Notes under the pieces: model-generated
The model's input: the letters and a program-made list of their open reading frames with translations, nothing else
Databases searched by the model: none
What the model was told of the DNA's origin: nothing
Position numbers and translations under genes: made by a program
Shown: one piece after another, positions 44,438 through 53,745 of the stretch
Layout: each line of letters starts with the position of its first letter
How positions within the stretch are numbered: the stretch's first letter is position 1
NCBI RefSeq assembly: GCF_017809215.1
Contig: NZ_CP065424.1
Location: 300,001-364,000, forward strand
Direction of reading: 5' to 3'
Length of the DNA: 64,000 nucleotides
DNA from: Heyndrickxia oleronia
Lineage (GTDB): Bacteria > Bacillota > Bacilli > Bacillales > Bacillaceae_C

Positions 44438-45420
44438 AGGACATGCATATACTCCTCAACAATTGGAAACTTAACTTTAATAGCCATTTCATTGCCATTA
44501 TAGGAATAACTGATATTTCCATTATAACGCTTAATAATGTCAGAAATAATGAATGTCCCCAGTCCCTCATGATTCCCAGCTTTAGTCGTTTGATTGAATC
44601 GTTGAAATAAATGATCGGCAATTTCGTTTGGCAATTCTGTCGTTGAATTCTTGATTTCGAAAATAAAGAACCCTTTTTGTTTTCTGGTTGAGCAAATAAT
44701 CTTTTTTTCCTTACTAATTGCAGCTGCATCTAGTGCATTGTCTAGTAAATTAGAAATTAAATTAACTTGGTCGACTGGTGGTAACGGGATATGGGATATT
44801 GGTTGATTCGAGTGTAAATTCAACTTAATTTTATCGTAATGAGACCGTGCGACTGCTTTTAAAAGAACAGCAGTCATGTGGCTTGATTCCCCTTGTATTG
44901 TGCCATTGACTGTTTGATAATCCTGTACCAAGGATTTCATATATTGATGTGCTTGATCATATTCTTTACTTTCAAACATATAATCCAAGGCATTGACATG
45001 CTTTAAAAAATCATGACGCTGTATACGTAAGTGCTGCACCGATTGATTGAAATGTTTTATTTCCTCTTGAATCGCATCAATTCTCTTTTGATATAGATAA
45101 CTGTTTAAGCTAAGGTAATTGATTAGAAAATACATAAGATTAATTCCTGCTAGTAGGAAGATCACGCTAGTAATCTGTTTCGTTGCAAGGATACTTGCGA
45201 TCATAAGTCCTTGGAAAAGGATGAAGCAGCAAAGAATAAGAAGGGATAGATTATTATTAATTGCCATTTTTCTTTTAAAATAGCCGAAGATGAAAACAGA
45301 TACTAGTAAAAATATTATAGATATAATAGCTAAGTTATGGGATTTTATAATAAACAATAAGGCTACTAGAATACTATTCATACTAAAATATAATAAATGA
45401 AGCAGGTTGGTTTTCAACAC
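44434..45420 (-). CDS. natK: GHKL sensor histidine kinase NatK-like
   Basis: A ~328-residue kinase with four or five N-terminal TM helices (to ~125), a coiled stretch, the phospho-acceptor His in IQRHDFLKHVNALDYM, then a GHKL-type ATPase domain (LISNLLDNALDAAAISKEKKI and GNHEGLGTFIISDIIKRYNG). It pairs with the LytTR regulator encoded just upstream in the same operon. The pair lies back-to-back with natAB, so I identify it as NatK, the sensor that induces the NatAB sodium exporter in B. subtilis. Signal sensed is unknown. GTG 45420 or the adjacent TTG may be the start. Confidence 0.82.
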   Translation of the reverse strand: MLKTNLLHLLYFSMNSILVALLFIIKSHNLAIISIIFLLVSVFIFGYFKRKMAINNNLSLLILCCFILFQGLMIASILATKQITSVIFLLAGINLMYFLINYLSLNSYLYQKRIDAIQEEIKHFNQSVQHLRIQRHDFLKHVNALDYMFESKEYDQAHQYMKSLVQDYQTVNGTIQGESSHMTAVLLKAVARSHYDKIKLNLHSNQPISHIPLPPVDQVNLISNLLDNALDAAAISKEKKIICSTRKQKGFFIFEIKNSTTELPNEIADHLFQRFNQTTKAGNHEGLGTFIISDIIKRYNGNISYSYNGNEMAIKVKFPIVEEYMHVL

Positions 45421-45477
45421 GGTAGCTCCTTTTGCAACTTGATATGTAAAGTCACTAGCCAGTTTTTGAGAAAGATT

Positions 45478-46179
45478 TTAGTAATAATTTTTTTGTAATT
45501 GTTCTACATTCACTTTCGTCATCATGGCTGTTTTTTCAGTGTGATGGAAATGGACAATATAAGACTGTTTCGTGTAAAGAGAGAAGTTTTTGATATATTG
45601 TATATTAATAATAAAACCACGGTGTCCTCGAATAAAGCTTTTATTTGTTAACTTTGATTCTAGCTCCCCTAAAGTTTGATAGGTTTGGAATTCTCCTGTT
45701 TTTGTGACGATTGTCGTTGATCGACCTGTTCGTTCAATAAAAATAATCTCCTGCTTTTCGATCATATGTATATCAGATTTATACTTTAACATCATTTTAT
45801 CTGTTTCTAACTTCTCTATATTGATATGATTGAATCGATGAATGCCTTTTAATAAACGCTCTTTAGAGTAGGGCTTTAAAATATAATCCAATACATTCAA
45901 CTCGAAGGCATGTACGGCATATGCACTATATCCTGTTACAAAGATAATACGAATATTTAAAGCATTCGTATGTACAAAGTCTGCTAATTCATAACCGGAC
46001 AAATTTGGCATTTCAATGTCAGTAATGAGAAGATCAATCTCTGTTGTTTTCAGTAATGAGTAGGCATGTTCAGAATTATTCGTTGCGAAGACAATTTCAA
46101 TCTCCTCTTCTTTTTCCAAAATCGTTTGTAGTTTTTCTAAATCATATGCTTGATCATCCACTAAGCCAATCTTTATCAT
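45478..46179 (-). CDS. natR: LytTR response regulator NatR-like
   Basis: A 233-residue regulator with a receiver domain (IGLVDDQAYDLEKLQ, phospho-acceptor Asp in LLITDIEMPNLSGYEL) and a C-terminal LytTR DNA-binding domain (EIIFIERTGRSTTIVTKTGEFQTYQTLGELE...FIRGHRGFIINIQYI). LytTR proteins bind direct repeats at about 21-bp spacing; such repeats lie in the region between this gene and natA. ATG 46179 is preferred; the frame opens at a GTG 9 bases earlier. The kinase gene follows after 57 bases. Confidence 0.86.
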   Translation of the reverse strand: MIKIGLVDDQAYDLEKLQTILEKEEEIEIVFATNNSEHAYSLLKTTEIDLLITDIEMPNLSGYELADFVHTNALNIRIIFVTGYSAYAVHAFELNVLDYILKPYSKERLLKGIHRFNHINIEKLETDKMMLKYKSDIHMIEKQEIIFIERTGRSTTIVTKTGEFQTYQTLGELESKLTNKSFIRGHRGFIINIQYIKNFSLYTKQSYIVHFHHTEKTAMMTKVNVEQLQKNYY

Positions 46180-46237
46180 ATACCCCACTCTTTACCAATA
46201 ATAATATTTATATTGTACCAGATTCATCATGAAATTT

Positions 46238-46274
46238 GACCTATTCATGACATGAAAAAGACGTTTTGCGACAT
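46238..46274 (+). promoter_or_regulatory. Direct repeats in the natR-natA divergent region
   Basis: GACAT occurs at 46249-46253 and 46270-46274, exactly 21 bp apart, with a related GACCT 11 bp upstream of the first (46238). Two helical turns of spacing is what LytTR-type regulators such as NatR use. The site lies about 65 bases upstream of natA. Confidence 0.5.
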
Positions 46275-46339
46275 TTTTGAAGTCGGGAAAATGGTTATCG
46301 AGTATGATTAACATATCAAAAGGGCTGGAGGGATATCGA

Positions 46340-47083
46340 ATGATTGAAATAAATAATGTTTCCCGAACATTTAAGGAAAAAAAGCAGGAAATTCATGCTG
46401 TTCAAAATGTAAGCTTTACAATCCCAACGGGTGAAGTTGTTGGTTTGCTCGGTGAAAATGGTGCAGGAAAAACAACATTATTACGAATGATCGCGACTAT
46501 TTTAGAACCTACAAAAGGAGAAATTATTATAGATGGAAAAAATACTAGTCAGCAAACGATGGAAATAAAAAGGAAAATCGGGGTTCTTTTCGGTAGTGAA
46601 ACAGGATTGTATGACCGGTTAACAGCGAAGGAAAATCTCCAATATTTTGCCAAACTATATGGCTTAAGCAAACATGAATCAAATGTGCGAATCGAAAATC
46701 TTGCGAAACGGTTTGGAATGAAGGAATATCTTGACCGAAAAGTAGGGGGGTTTTCTAAAGGAATGCGTCAAAAGGTAGCGATTGCTCGGACACTGATTCA
46801 TAATCCAGATGTGATTCTTTTAGATGAGCCGACTACAGGTTTAGATATCACTTCGGCAAATATGTTTCGAGAGCTTATTCATCACTTGCGTAAAGAGGGA
46901 AAGACCATCGTATTCTCTAGTCATATTATGGAAGAGGTTGAACAGCTATGTCAGACCATTGTTATGATTCATAAGGGAAATTTGATTTATCATGGTTCCC
47001 TTCAGGAGCTGTATCAACAAGAAGAAACCGAGAATTTAAATTATATCTTTATGTCACGTATAGTGAGAGGTGAAACGGCATGA
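46340..47083 (+). CDS. natA: Sodium-export ABC ATPase NatA
   Basis: A 247-residue ABC ATPase with Walker A GENGAGKTT, signature FSKGMRQKVAIART, Walker B DVILLDEPTTGLD and H-loop FSSHIMEEVEQ. It powers NatB. The neighbouring NatK/NatR-like pair supports the assignment as the inducible Na+ exporter. ATG 46340 follows GGAGGG. It overlaps natB as ATGA. Confidence 0.86.
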   Translation: MIEINNVSRTFKEKKQEIHAVQNVSFTIPTGEVVGLLGENGAGKTTLLRMIATILEPTKGEIIIDGKNTSQQTMEIKRKIGVLFGSETGLYDRLTAKENLQYFAKLYGLSKHESNVRIENLAKRFGMKEYLDRKVGGFSKGMRQKVAIARTLIHNPDVILLDEPTTGLDITSANMFRELIHHLRKEGKTIVFSSHIMEEVEQLCQTIVMIHKGNLIYHGSLQELYQQEETENLNYIFMSRIVRGETA

Positions 47084-48234
47084 TTTGGAATGTTTATCTG
47101 AAAGAGTTGAAGGATGCCTTTCGTGATCGAAAAACAATCTTTCTAAGCATTATTATCCCTATTTTGTTTAATATCGGTATTGTGTTTTTTATTGATAATT
47201 ATATTCAGTCTGATAAGGAAGGCGATAGCATATCTGTATCAATCAATGAACAGACAGATACAGAAATTATTAATTGGTTTAAAGGTATCAAACAGCTGGA
47301 TATTAACTTATCTGATGATCCCCTACATGAGGTGAAAGAAGGTAAGGCAGTAGTTGCCATTGATGTAAAAGAAGGAGCAAATCAAGTACCAGACATTACT
47401 GTTTATAGCGAACCGACAAGTAGTAAAGGAAGCTCGGCTACCGATATGATTCTAGGTTTACTTTCTTCCAAGAAGAATGAACAAATTATAGAGAAACTGG
47501 GGGAAGCAAATGTAAGCAGTTCGATTATGGAACCCTTCACCTATAAACAGGAATCGGTTACAGGTGAAAAAGATACGATGTCTAAATATATGATTTCTAT
47601 CATGGCACAGCTTGTTATTGTTTTAGGTGTTTTAATGGGAGGACTACCGGCATCAAGTGACTTATTCGCCGGTGAAAAGGAAAGAAAAACAATGGAGGCA
47701 TTAATGATGACTCCTGTGAAGAGAATTCATATTTTAGTAGGAAAGTGGTTTACGATTGCAACTCTTGGAATGATTAGTGGTATTTTTTCTGTACTAACTT
47801 TAGTAGCTTTTGTTCAATTATTTACGTCTAATATGAAGGAAGCTCTTCAGCTTGACCAGCATATTACTACATTTATAAGTAGTTTAGCTGTAGGTATAAT
47901 TGTATTTGCTTTTCTAGTTTCCGCATTACAGATGGTCCTTAGCATGGCAGCAAATACGATGAAGGAAGCACAAAACTATGTATCACCTGTAATGATGGTA
48001 TCGATGATTCCGTACTTTCTTTTAATTGGAATCACACCAAATGAATTTCAACCGTATCACTTTATTATTCCATTTATGAATATTTACGCCCTGATTAAAC
48101 AATTAATCTATGGCATTTATGATTTAAATAGTATCTTATTAGTAGCTGGAAGCTCCATTATATTTATTGCAATTACATTTACGATTGCTTCCCTAATGTT
48201 CCAAAAGAGTAAGTGGGTTCTTGGGAAATCTTAA
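47080..48234 (+). CDS. natB: Sodium-export ABC permease NatB
   Basis: A 384-residue ABC-2 permease: one N-terminal TM helix (residues ~20-40), a large extracytoplasmic domain (~40-165), then six TM helices, with GLPASSDLFAGEKERKTMEALMMTPVKR, the classic NatB/ABC-2 motif, near 190. It exports Na+ with NatA in B. subtilis, and helps against ethanol or uncoupler stress. Overlaps natA by four bases and ends in a weak terminator. Confidence 0.87.
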   Translation: MIWNVYLKELKDAFRDRKTIFLSIIIPILFNIGIVFFIDNYIQSDKEGDSISVSINEQTDTEIINWFKGIKQLDINLSDDPLHEVKEGKAVVAIDVKEGANQVPDITVYSEPTSSKGSSATDMILGLLSSKKNEQIIEKLGEANVSSSIMEPFTYKQESVTGEKDTMSKYMISIMAQLVIVLGVLMGGLPASSDLFAGEKERKTMEALMMTPVKRIHILVGKWFTIATLGMISGIFSVLTLVAFVQLFTSNMKEALQLDQHITTFISSLAVGIIVFAFLVSALQMVLSMAANTMKEAQNYVSPVMMVSMIPYFLLIGITPNEFQPYHFIIPFMNIYALIKQLIYGIYDLNSILLVAGSSIIFIAITFTIASLMFQKSKWVLGKS

Positions 48235-48248
48235 TAAAACTAGAGAAA

Positions 48249-48278
48249 GAGGGTGATCGATGGTCATCCTTTTTTCTA
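48249..48278 (+). terminator. Terminator after natB
   Basis: GGGTGA pairs with TCATCC (one G-T pair) across a 7-base loop, followed by TTTTTT. Confidence 0.6.
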
Positions 48279-48314
48279 TTGACTCGTGATTTCATTTCTG
48301 ACAATGGTGGAATA

Positions 48315-48587
48315 CTATTCTCCACCATTATCCCCTCCGACATCGCTGTCGCCATTTTCTATCCCATCGATTGTTCCAGTGCTATTATTATCAAAAAAGT
48401 CATTGATAGTATCAATAAAGCCTTTTTTGTGATTCTCACTTATTGGAGGAGAATTAATAAAGCTCTCAAATGTAATTATCTGAATAGCCTTTTGTTTGTG
48501 CTTTGAAATAAAAGAAAGACAAATAATTAATAGAATTAATATTAAAAGTGTGCTAAAACACAAAATCATGAACGTATTCAAAACCAT
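48315..48587 (-). CDS. Small membrane protein with acidic tail, 90 aa, unrecognised
   Basis: On the minus strand ATG 48587 follows AAGGAG by 4-5 bases. The 90-residue product has one long hydrophobic helix (VLNTFMILCFSTLLILILLI) near the N-terminus, a Lys-rich stretch (SKHKQK), and a Gly/Asp-rich acid tail (GENGDSDVGGDNGGE-like) at the end. An inverted repeat AATGGTGGA/TCCACCATT (48303-48331) overlaps the stop region. I do not recognise the family; it is convergent with natB and separate from yfhF. The ORF on the other strand here looks like a shadow. Confidence 0.5.
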   Translation of the reverse strand: MVLNTFMILCFSTLLILILLIICLSFISKHKQKAIQIITFESFINSPPISENHKKGFIDTINDFFDNNSTGTIDGIENGDSDVGGDNGGE

Positions 48588-48762
48588 CACTCTCCTTGTC
48601 CTTTTTTGATAAATATGAAGATTTTCGTTTTATAATACATAAATCAATCAATTTTTTATCGTTTCCTTTAATAAAGTTAAAAGATTACACTAGATATACC
48701 TTATAAATGTGCATATACATTGGATAAATGGACGATAACTGATAGGGAAAAGGGGAGAGCAT

Positions 48763-49668
48763 ATGCATATAGTGATTGCAGGTGGAAGTGGTTTTATAGG
48801 TGAAAAAATACAGAATTTTCTTTTGGGGAATGGGCATCAAGTAACAATTTTAACGAGGAATCCAAATAAAACGATTCAAACAAGGGGAATATCTGCAGTA
48901 GAATGGCTTCAAAAAGATAGTAGACCGGAGAAGGAGTTAAGAGAGGTCGATGCTATTATCAATCTAGCTGGGGAGTCTATTAATGGATTACGCTGGACAA
49001 ATAAAAAGAAGAAGGAAATTGTACACAGCAGAATGACAGCAACGAACGAAATTGTGCGAATGATGAACGAATTACATCCGAAACCTCAAGTCCTTATTAA
49101 TGCATCAGCTATCGGTTATTATGGAATGTCTACAACACAAGAATTCACCGAGGTGAATAACGATGAAGCACCGGACTTTCTAGCAACAGTAGTCCGTAAG
49201 TGGGAGAATGCAGCGGCAAAGGCGAGAAATACTGGTACACGAGTAGTCTTTGCAAGATTTGGTTTAGTTTTAGGAAATGGTGGGGCATTACCTCTTATGC
49301 TGCTTCCATATAAAATGAAAATAGGTGGGACGATTGGAACAGGAGAGCAGTGGGTATCATGGATACATGTGGAAGATGTTGTACGAATACTGTACTTTGC
49401 TATCCTTCATAAGGAGATTGAAGGTCCTTTAAATGTAACTGCTCCAAATCCTGTAACGATGCGACAGTTTGGAAAAGCTATCTCTTCCGTCATGCACTCA
49501 CCACATTGGTTACCAGTTCCAAGTTGGGCATTAAAAATAGGGCTTGGAGAAATGAGTAGCATGTTGTTGGAGGGGCAGAAGGTTATACCGGAAAAAGCAT
49601 TGCGATACGATTTTAATTTCCATTTTCCACAACTCGAAAGAGCGTTGGAAGAAATAGTTTACACATAA
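48763..49668 (+). CDS. yfhF: TIGR01777-family epimerase (YfhF-like)
   Basis: A 301-residue atypical SDR with the NAD-binding motif IAGGSGFIGEKIQ at the N-terminus and AIINLAGESINGLRWTNKKKKEI, the sign of TIGR01777/YfcH-type nucleotide-sugar epimerase-like proteins. A C-terminal DUF1731-like end is visible (ALKIGLGEMSSMLLEGQKVIPEKAL). The substrate is unknown; SulA-type labels in databases are not supported. ATG 48763 follows AAAGGGGAG. Upstream there is nothing more to see in 48588-48762. Confidence 0.87.
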   Translation: MHIVIAGGSGFIGEKIQNFLLGNGHQVTILTRNPNKTIQTRGISAVEWLQKDSRPEKELREVDAIINLAGESINGLRWTNKKKKEIVHSRMTATNEIVRMMNELHPKPQVLINASAIGYYGMSTTQEFTEVNNDEAPDFLATVVRKWENAAAKARNTGTRVVFARFGLVLGNGGALPLMLLPYKMKIGGTIGTGEQWVSWIHVEDVVRILYFAILHKEIEGPLNVTAPNPVTMRQFGKAISSVMHSPHWLPVPSWALKIGLGEMSSMLLEGQKVIPEKALRYDFNFHFPQLERALEEIVYT

Positions 49669-49890
49669 TTTGAATGGGACAACATTATTATTTCATATAG
49701 TAAGGAAAGAGAAGTACTTTGGCTAGACTTGGTAAGCAGGACAAATTTATTACTAAAAAATGTATTGAAATAGATACTTTTGTATCTATTTAAAAAAATC
49801 AAGTCTTTTTTTGAGTATATAGTATGAAAGTATGAGAAAATGAAGTATTATGATGTTGAAGAAGCTAATATTTAGGGGGAAAAAAAGATA

Positions 49891-50925
49891 ATGACAGAGT
49901 TTGTTAGCAGTTTTTTTAAAAAAAGAGGAGTGAAGCGCCTTATTATATTTGCTTTGATTGCTCTCATTTTATATTTTCTGAGAAGCATGATGAATTTAAT
50001 ACTGCTAACATTTATATTTGCCTTTTTAATGGATCGTCTATCAGAATTTGTAGCGAAACGATTGCCGATTCATCGGAAGGTAGTCGTCGTCGTCCTTTAT
50101 ATAGCGATTGTCGGCTTACTATCTCTTGGAATTGTCAAATATCTACCCGTTCTCATTGCGGAAATTACACAATTAGTTAGGCAGCTTTTTGATTTTTACT
50201 CTCAACCACAAGAAAATGTTGTCATAAACTATATTGTAAAACAGATACAAGAGAAAGATGAAATTACTAACTTTTTGAAACAAGGATTTACTTTCCTCCT
50301 TGGTTATTTCACAAATGTTAGTAAAGTAAGTGTAGATGTTTTCTTATCACTGATATTAAGTATTTTCTATCTTTTAGAAAAGGAACGTCTCATCGATTTT
50401 ACAAAAAAGTTTAAAGAGAGTAAAGTCGGTCCATTTTATGATGAGATCGAGTTCTTTAGTAAGAAATTTGTATCAACTTTTGGTAAGGTAATTGAAGCCC
50501 AGTTTATCATTGCGATTGTGAACACAGTTCTTACAACGATTGCTTTATCTATTATGGGATTCCCGCAGCTATTTGGATTAGCGATTATGATTTTCTTTTT
50601 AGGTCTAATCCCTGTTGCAGGTGTAATTATTTCACTTGTCCCACTATGCTTTATCGCTTATAGTATTGGTGGACCTATTCAAGTTCTTTATGTAGTGGTT
50701 ATCGTGGCAGTTGTCCATGCGGTTGAAGCGTATGTTTTAAATCCAAAACTTATGTCATCGAAAACAAATCTACCCGTATTTTATACATTTATTGTCTTAA
50801 TCTTCTCAGAGCACTTCTTCGGTGTGTGGGGGTTAATTCTTGGAATTCCAGTTTTCGTTTTCTTTTTGGATGTATTAGATGTGAAAAATGAAAAAGAGAA
50901 AAAACTCATCAAACGTAAAAAATAA
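49891..50925 (+). CDS. AI-2E family (PerM-like) transporter, second copy
   Basis: A 344-residue membrane protein with the same topology as the protein at 39987, but clearly divergent in sequence: MGFPQLFGLAIMIFFLGLIPVAGVIISLVPLCFIAYSIGGP near 225-265 and VEAYVLNPKLMSSKTNLPVFYTFIVLIFSEHFFG near 280-315. The substrate is unknown. The start ATG 49891 follows TTAGGGGG. The 220 bases before it (49669-49890) hold no gene. Confidence 0.83.
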   Translation: MTEFVSSFFKKRGVKRLIIFALIALILYFLRSMMNLILLTFIFAFLMDRLSEFVAKRLPIHRKVVVVVLYIAIVGLLSLGIVKYLPVLIAEITQLVRQLFDFYSQPQENVVINYIVKQIQEKDEITNFLKQGFTFLLGYFTNVSKVSVDVFLSLILSIFYLLEKERLIDFTKKFKESKVGPFYDEIEFFSKKFVSTFGKVIEAQFIIAIVNTVLTTIALSIMGFPQLFGLAIMIFFLGLIPVAGVIISLVPLCFIAYSIGGPIQVLYVVVIVAVVHAVEAYVLNPKLMSSKTNLPVFYTFIVLIFSEHFFGVWGLILGIPVFVFFLDVLDVKNEKEKKLIKRKK

Positions 50926-50943
50926 AATTTATTTTTCATCTAC

Positions 50944-50972
50944 TTGACTTTGTCTTAAATAATTAGTATATT
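50944..50972 (+). promoter_or_regulatory. Promoter of the proS T-box leader
   Basis: TTGACT (50944-50949), 17-base spacer, TATATT (50967-50972), just before the T-box RNA. Confidence 0.65.
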
Positions 50973-50979
50973 TTTGTAA

Positions 50980-51220
50980 AAATTATAAATCAAAAAACGT
51001 CGATAAGGATTAGTAAAATGTCCCGTCTTTTTTAGAGAGGAAACGGTTGGTGCAAGTTTCCAAAAGGCCCATTTGAACCTGCCTTTGAGTTCTGTATCGA
51101 TAGACTAAGATACATGCGGTTATTCAAAACCGTTATCAGTAAAGAGTGTACAGCTAAGCTGTAAATAAGGGTGGTACCACCAGGCCTCGGTCCCTTTTCT
51201 AGGGACGGAGGTCTTTTTGC
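50980..51220 (+). ncRNA. T-box riboswitch, proline
   Basis: The T-box core appears as AAGGGTGGTACCACC at 51167-51181, a variant of AGGGTGGNACCGCG. The specifier strand TTGAACCTGCCTTTG carries CCT, a proline codon, in both possible registers. The terminator GGCCTCGGTCCCT / AGGGACGGAGGTC with T-run is at 51183-51219. Its place before proS fixes the amino acid. Confidence 0.88.
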
Positions 51221-51252
51221 GTTTAAGAAAAAATTTGAGAGGAAGTTGAATC

Positions 51253-52689
51253 ATGGCAAAGGATAAGAAATTTGTCGAAGAAATCACTGCAATGGAAGAT
51301 GATTTTGCACAATGGTACACAGATGTTGTAAAGAAAGCAGATTTAGTAGATTACTCCTCTGTAAGAGGGTCAATGATTATTCGTCCGTATGGTTTTGCCA
51401 TTTGGGAAAATGTTCGTGATGTACTAGATGGGAAAATTAAAGAAACAGGTCATGAAAATATTTATATGCCATTATTGATTCCTGAGAGCCTATTGCAAAA
51501 GGAAAAGGATCATATTGAAGGTTTTGCTCCAGAGGTAGCATGGGTTACACATGGCGGCTCTGAGGAACTAGCAGAACGTCTAGTTATTCGCCCGACATCA
51601 GAAGTATTATTCGGTGAGCATTATGCGAATATTATTCATTCCTATCGTGATCTACCAAAGCTATATAATCAATGGGCCAATGTCGTTCGTTGGGAGAAAA
51701 CAACAAGACCATTTTTACGTTCTCTTGAATTCCTATGGCAGGAAGGTCATACATGTCACGCGACGAGTGAAGATGCTCAAGAAGAAACATCAAGAATGCT
51801 TGAAATGTATGCAGAAGTATGCGAGAAATACCTTGCGATTCCTGTTTTACGTGGACGTAAAACAGATAAGGAAAAATTTGCAGGTGCCGTTCATACATTA
51901 ACGATTGAAAGCTTAATGCATGATGGAAAAGCATTACAATCAGGTACCTCACATTATTTAGGAACTGGCTTTGCCGAAGCATTTGGTATCCAATTCACAG
52001 ATAAAAATGGCGAACTTCAAACGGTACATCAAACGTCATGGGGAATTACAACCCGCTTAATCGGAGCATTAATTATGGTTCATGGTGACAACCGCGGTTT
52101 AGTGGTACCACCTAAAATTGCACCAAAACAACTAATGATTGTACCAATTGCTCAACATAAAGAAGGCGTACTCGATAAAGCATATGAATTAAGAGATCAA
52201 CTGAAAAAGGTAGCAAGAGTAGATATTGACGCTAGTGATAAAATGCCAGGCTGGAAATTTAATGAATATGAAATGAAGGGGATTCCACTACGTTTAGAAG
52301 TGGGACCTAAAGATATTGAAAAAGGTCAAGTCGTACTTGCACGTCGCGACACAGGTGAAAAAATCTTCGTAGCAATGGAAGATCTTGAAGCAAAAGTAGT
52401 TGAGCTTCTTGAAGATATCCAAAACAACCTTTTCGAAAAGGCCAAAGCACATCGTGAAGAAAAAACCAATATCGCATTAAATATGGACGAATTCAAAAAG
52501 GCTCTAGTCGAAAATCCTGGTTTTATCAAAGCGATGTGGTGCGGAGATGTAGCCTGCGAAAACTTCATTAAAGACGAAACATCCGCAACCTCACGCTGTA
52601 TTCCTTTCGAAGAAGAAAAAATATCGGATACATGTGTATGCTGTGGCGGCGAAGCGAAGCATTTAGTATATTGGGCAAAAGCTTATTAA
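51253..52689 (+). CDS. proS: Prolyl-tRNA synthetase, eukaryote/archaea-like short type
   Basis: A 478-residue class II synthetase that charges tRNA-Pro. It begins [41 protein letters not shown] and lacks the long editing insert of the bacterial ProRS (~570 aa), so it is the eukaryote/archaea-like ProRS. Motif 2 lies near [27 protein letters not shown]-terminal zinc-binding-like end is present with four cysteines ([15 protein letters not shown]) and the closing YWAKAY. Many bacilli keep this form beside the bacterial one. ATG 51253 follows GAGAGGAAG, and the gene is T-box controlled. Confidence 0.94.
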   Translation: MAKDKKFVEEITAMEDDFAQWYTDVVKKADLVDYSSVRGSMIIRPYGFAIWENVRDVLDGKIKETGHENIYMPLLIPESLLQKEKDHIEGFAPEVAWVTHGGSEELAERLVIRPTSEVLFGEHYANIIHSYRDLPKLYNQWANVVRWEKTTRPFLRSLEFLWQEGHTCHATSEDAQEETSRMLEMYAEVCEKYLAIPVLRGRKTDKEKFAGAVHTLTIESLMHDGKALQSGTSHYLGTGFAEAFGIQFTDKNGELQTVHQTSWGITTRLIGALIMVHGDNRGLVVPPKIAPKQLMIVPIAQHKEGVLDKAYELRDQLKKVARVDIDASDKMPGWKFNEYEMKGIPLRLEVGPKDIEKGQVVLARRDTGEKIFVAMEDLEAKVVELLEDIQNNLFEKAKAHREEKTNIALNMDEFKKALVENPGFIKAMWCGDVACENFIKDETSATSRCIPFEEEKISDTCVCCGGEAKHLVYWAKAY

Positions 52690-52777
52690 ATTAGATGACA
52701 GAAAATGCAGATGGAAACATCTGCATTTTTTTATTTGAATTGTGGAACTGGAACATAAAGGTTGGACTAAATATTCA

Positions 52778-53735
52778 ATGGGAGATACCACACAACTGTG
52801 GGGGAACCACTAAAAAAGTGAGCGAACCAAACAAAAAAAGAAAGAAACCGGTCAAAATAAAGGATGAACCAAATAAAAAAGGGTGAAACCACACAAACGA
52901 GAGAGAACAACTATAAAAAGAGAGCGAACCAATCAAAAAAAGAAGGAAACAGGTCAAAATAAAGGATGATCCAAATAAAAACCGGGTGAAACCCCATAAA
53001 CGTGCGGAACCACTTAAAAAAGAGAGTGAACCAAACAAAAAAAGAAAGAAACCGGTCAAAATAAAGGATGAACCAGATAAAAAAAGGATGAAACCCCACA
53101 AACGAGAGGGAACCACTTAAAAAAGTGAGCGAACCAAACAAGAAAAGAAAGAAACAGGTCAAAATAAAGGATGAACCAAATAAAAAAAGGGTGAAACCCC
53201 ACAAACTAGAGAGAACCACTAAAAAAAGAGAGCGAACCAATCAAAAAAAGAAGGAAACAGGTCAAAATAAAGGATGAACCAAAAAAAATAGGGTGAAACC
53301 CCACAAACGTGAGGAAACCACTAAAAAAAGAGAGCGAACCAAACAAAAAAAGAAGGAAACAGGTCAAAATAAAGGATGAACCAAATAAAAAAAGGATGAA
53401 ACCCCACAAATGTGAGGAAACCACTAAAAAAAGAGAGCGAACCAAACAAAAAAAGAAGGAAACAGGTCAAAATAAAAGATGAACTAAATAAAAAAAGGGT
53501 GAAACCCCACAAACGTGAGAGAACCACTTAAAAAAGTAAGCGAACCAAACAAAAAAAGAAAGAAACCGGTCAAAATAAAGGATGAACCAAACAAAAAAAG
53601 GGTGAAACCCCACAAACGTGTGGGAACCACTAAAAAAAGTGAGTGAACCAAACAAAAAAAGAAAGAAACAAGTCAAAAAAAAAGAAGAACCAAATAAAAA
53701 AAGGGTGACACCACTCAAATGTTGAGTAATGTCAC
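52778..53735. repeat. Tandem array 2, 103-bp unit, about 9 copies
   Basis: The landmark GG(G/A)TGAAACC recurs at 52881, 52984, 53086, 53189, 53291, 53394, 53497, 53600, and as GGGTGACACC at 53703: steps of 103 bp with two of 102. A-tracts within each unit are centred about 21 bases apart (near unit positions 35, 57, 78 and 99). The unit length and A-tract layout equal those of array 1 although the rest differs. Five hydrophobic ORFs can be read on the minus strand in all frames; they are artefacts of a 3n+1 period. It fills the gap between proS and the convergent HTH/F1-beta-like gene. Confidence 0.92.
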
Positions 53736-53745
53736 TTTAATTTTC

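Noticed and set aside
48213-48506. 97-aa plus-strand ORF after natB
   Set aside because: It overlaps natB's end and terminator and is antisense to the 90-aa membrane protein, which has a better ribosome site.
52775-53718. Five overlapping minus-strand ORFs rich in Phe, Leu, Ser and Gly
   Set aside because: They arise from the purine-rich 103-bp array read on the opposite strand. The 3n+1 period shifts frame every unit, no ribosome sites fit, and all three frames give the same kind of product.
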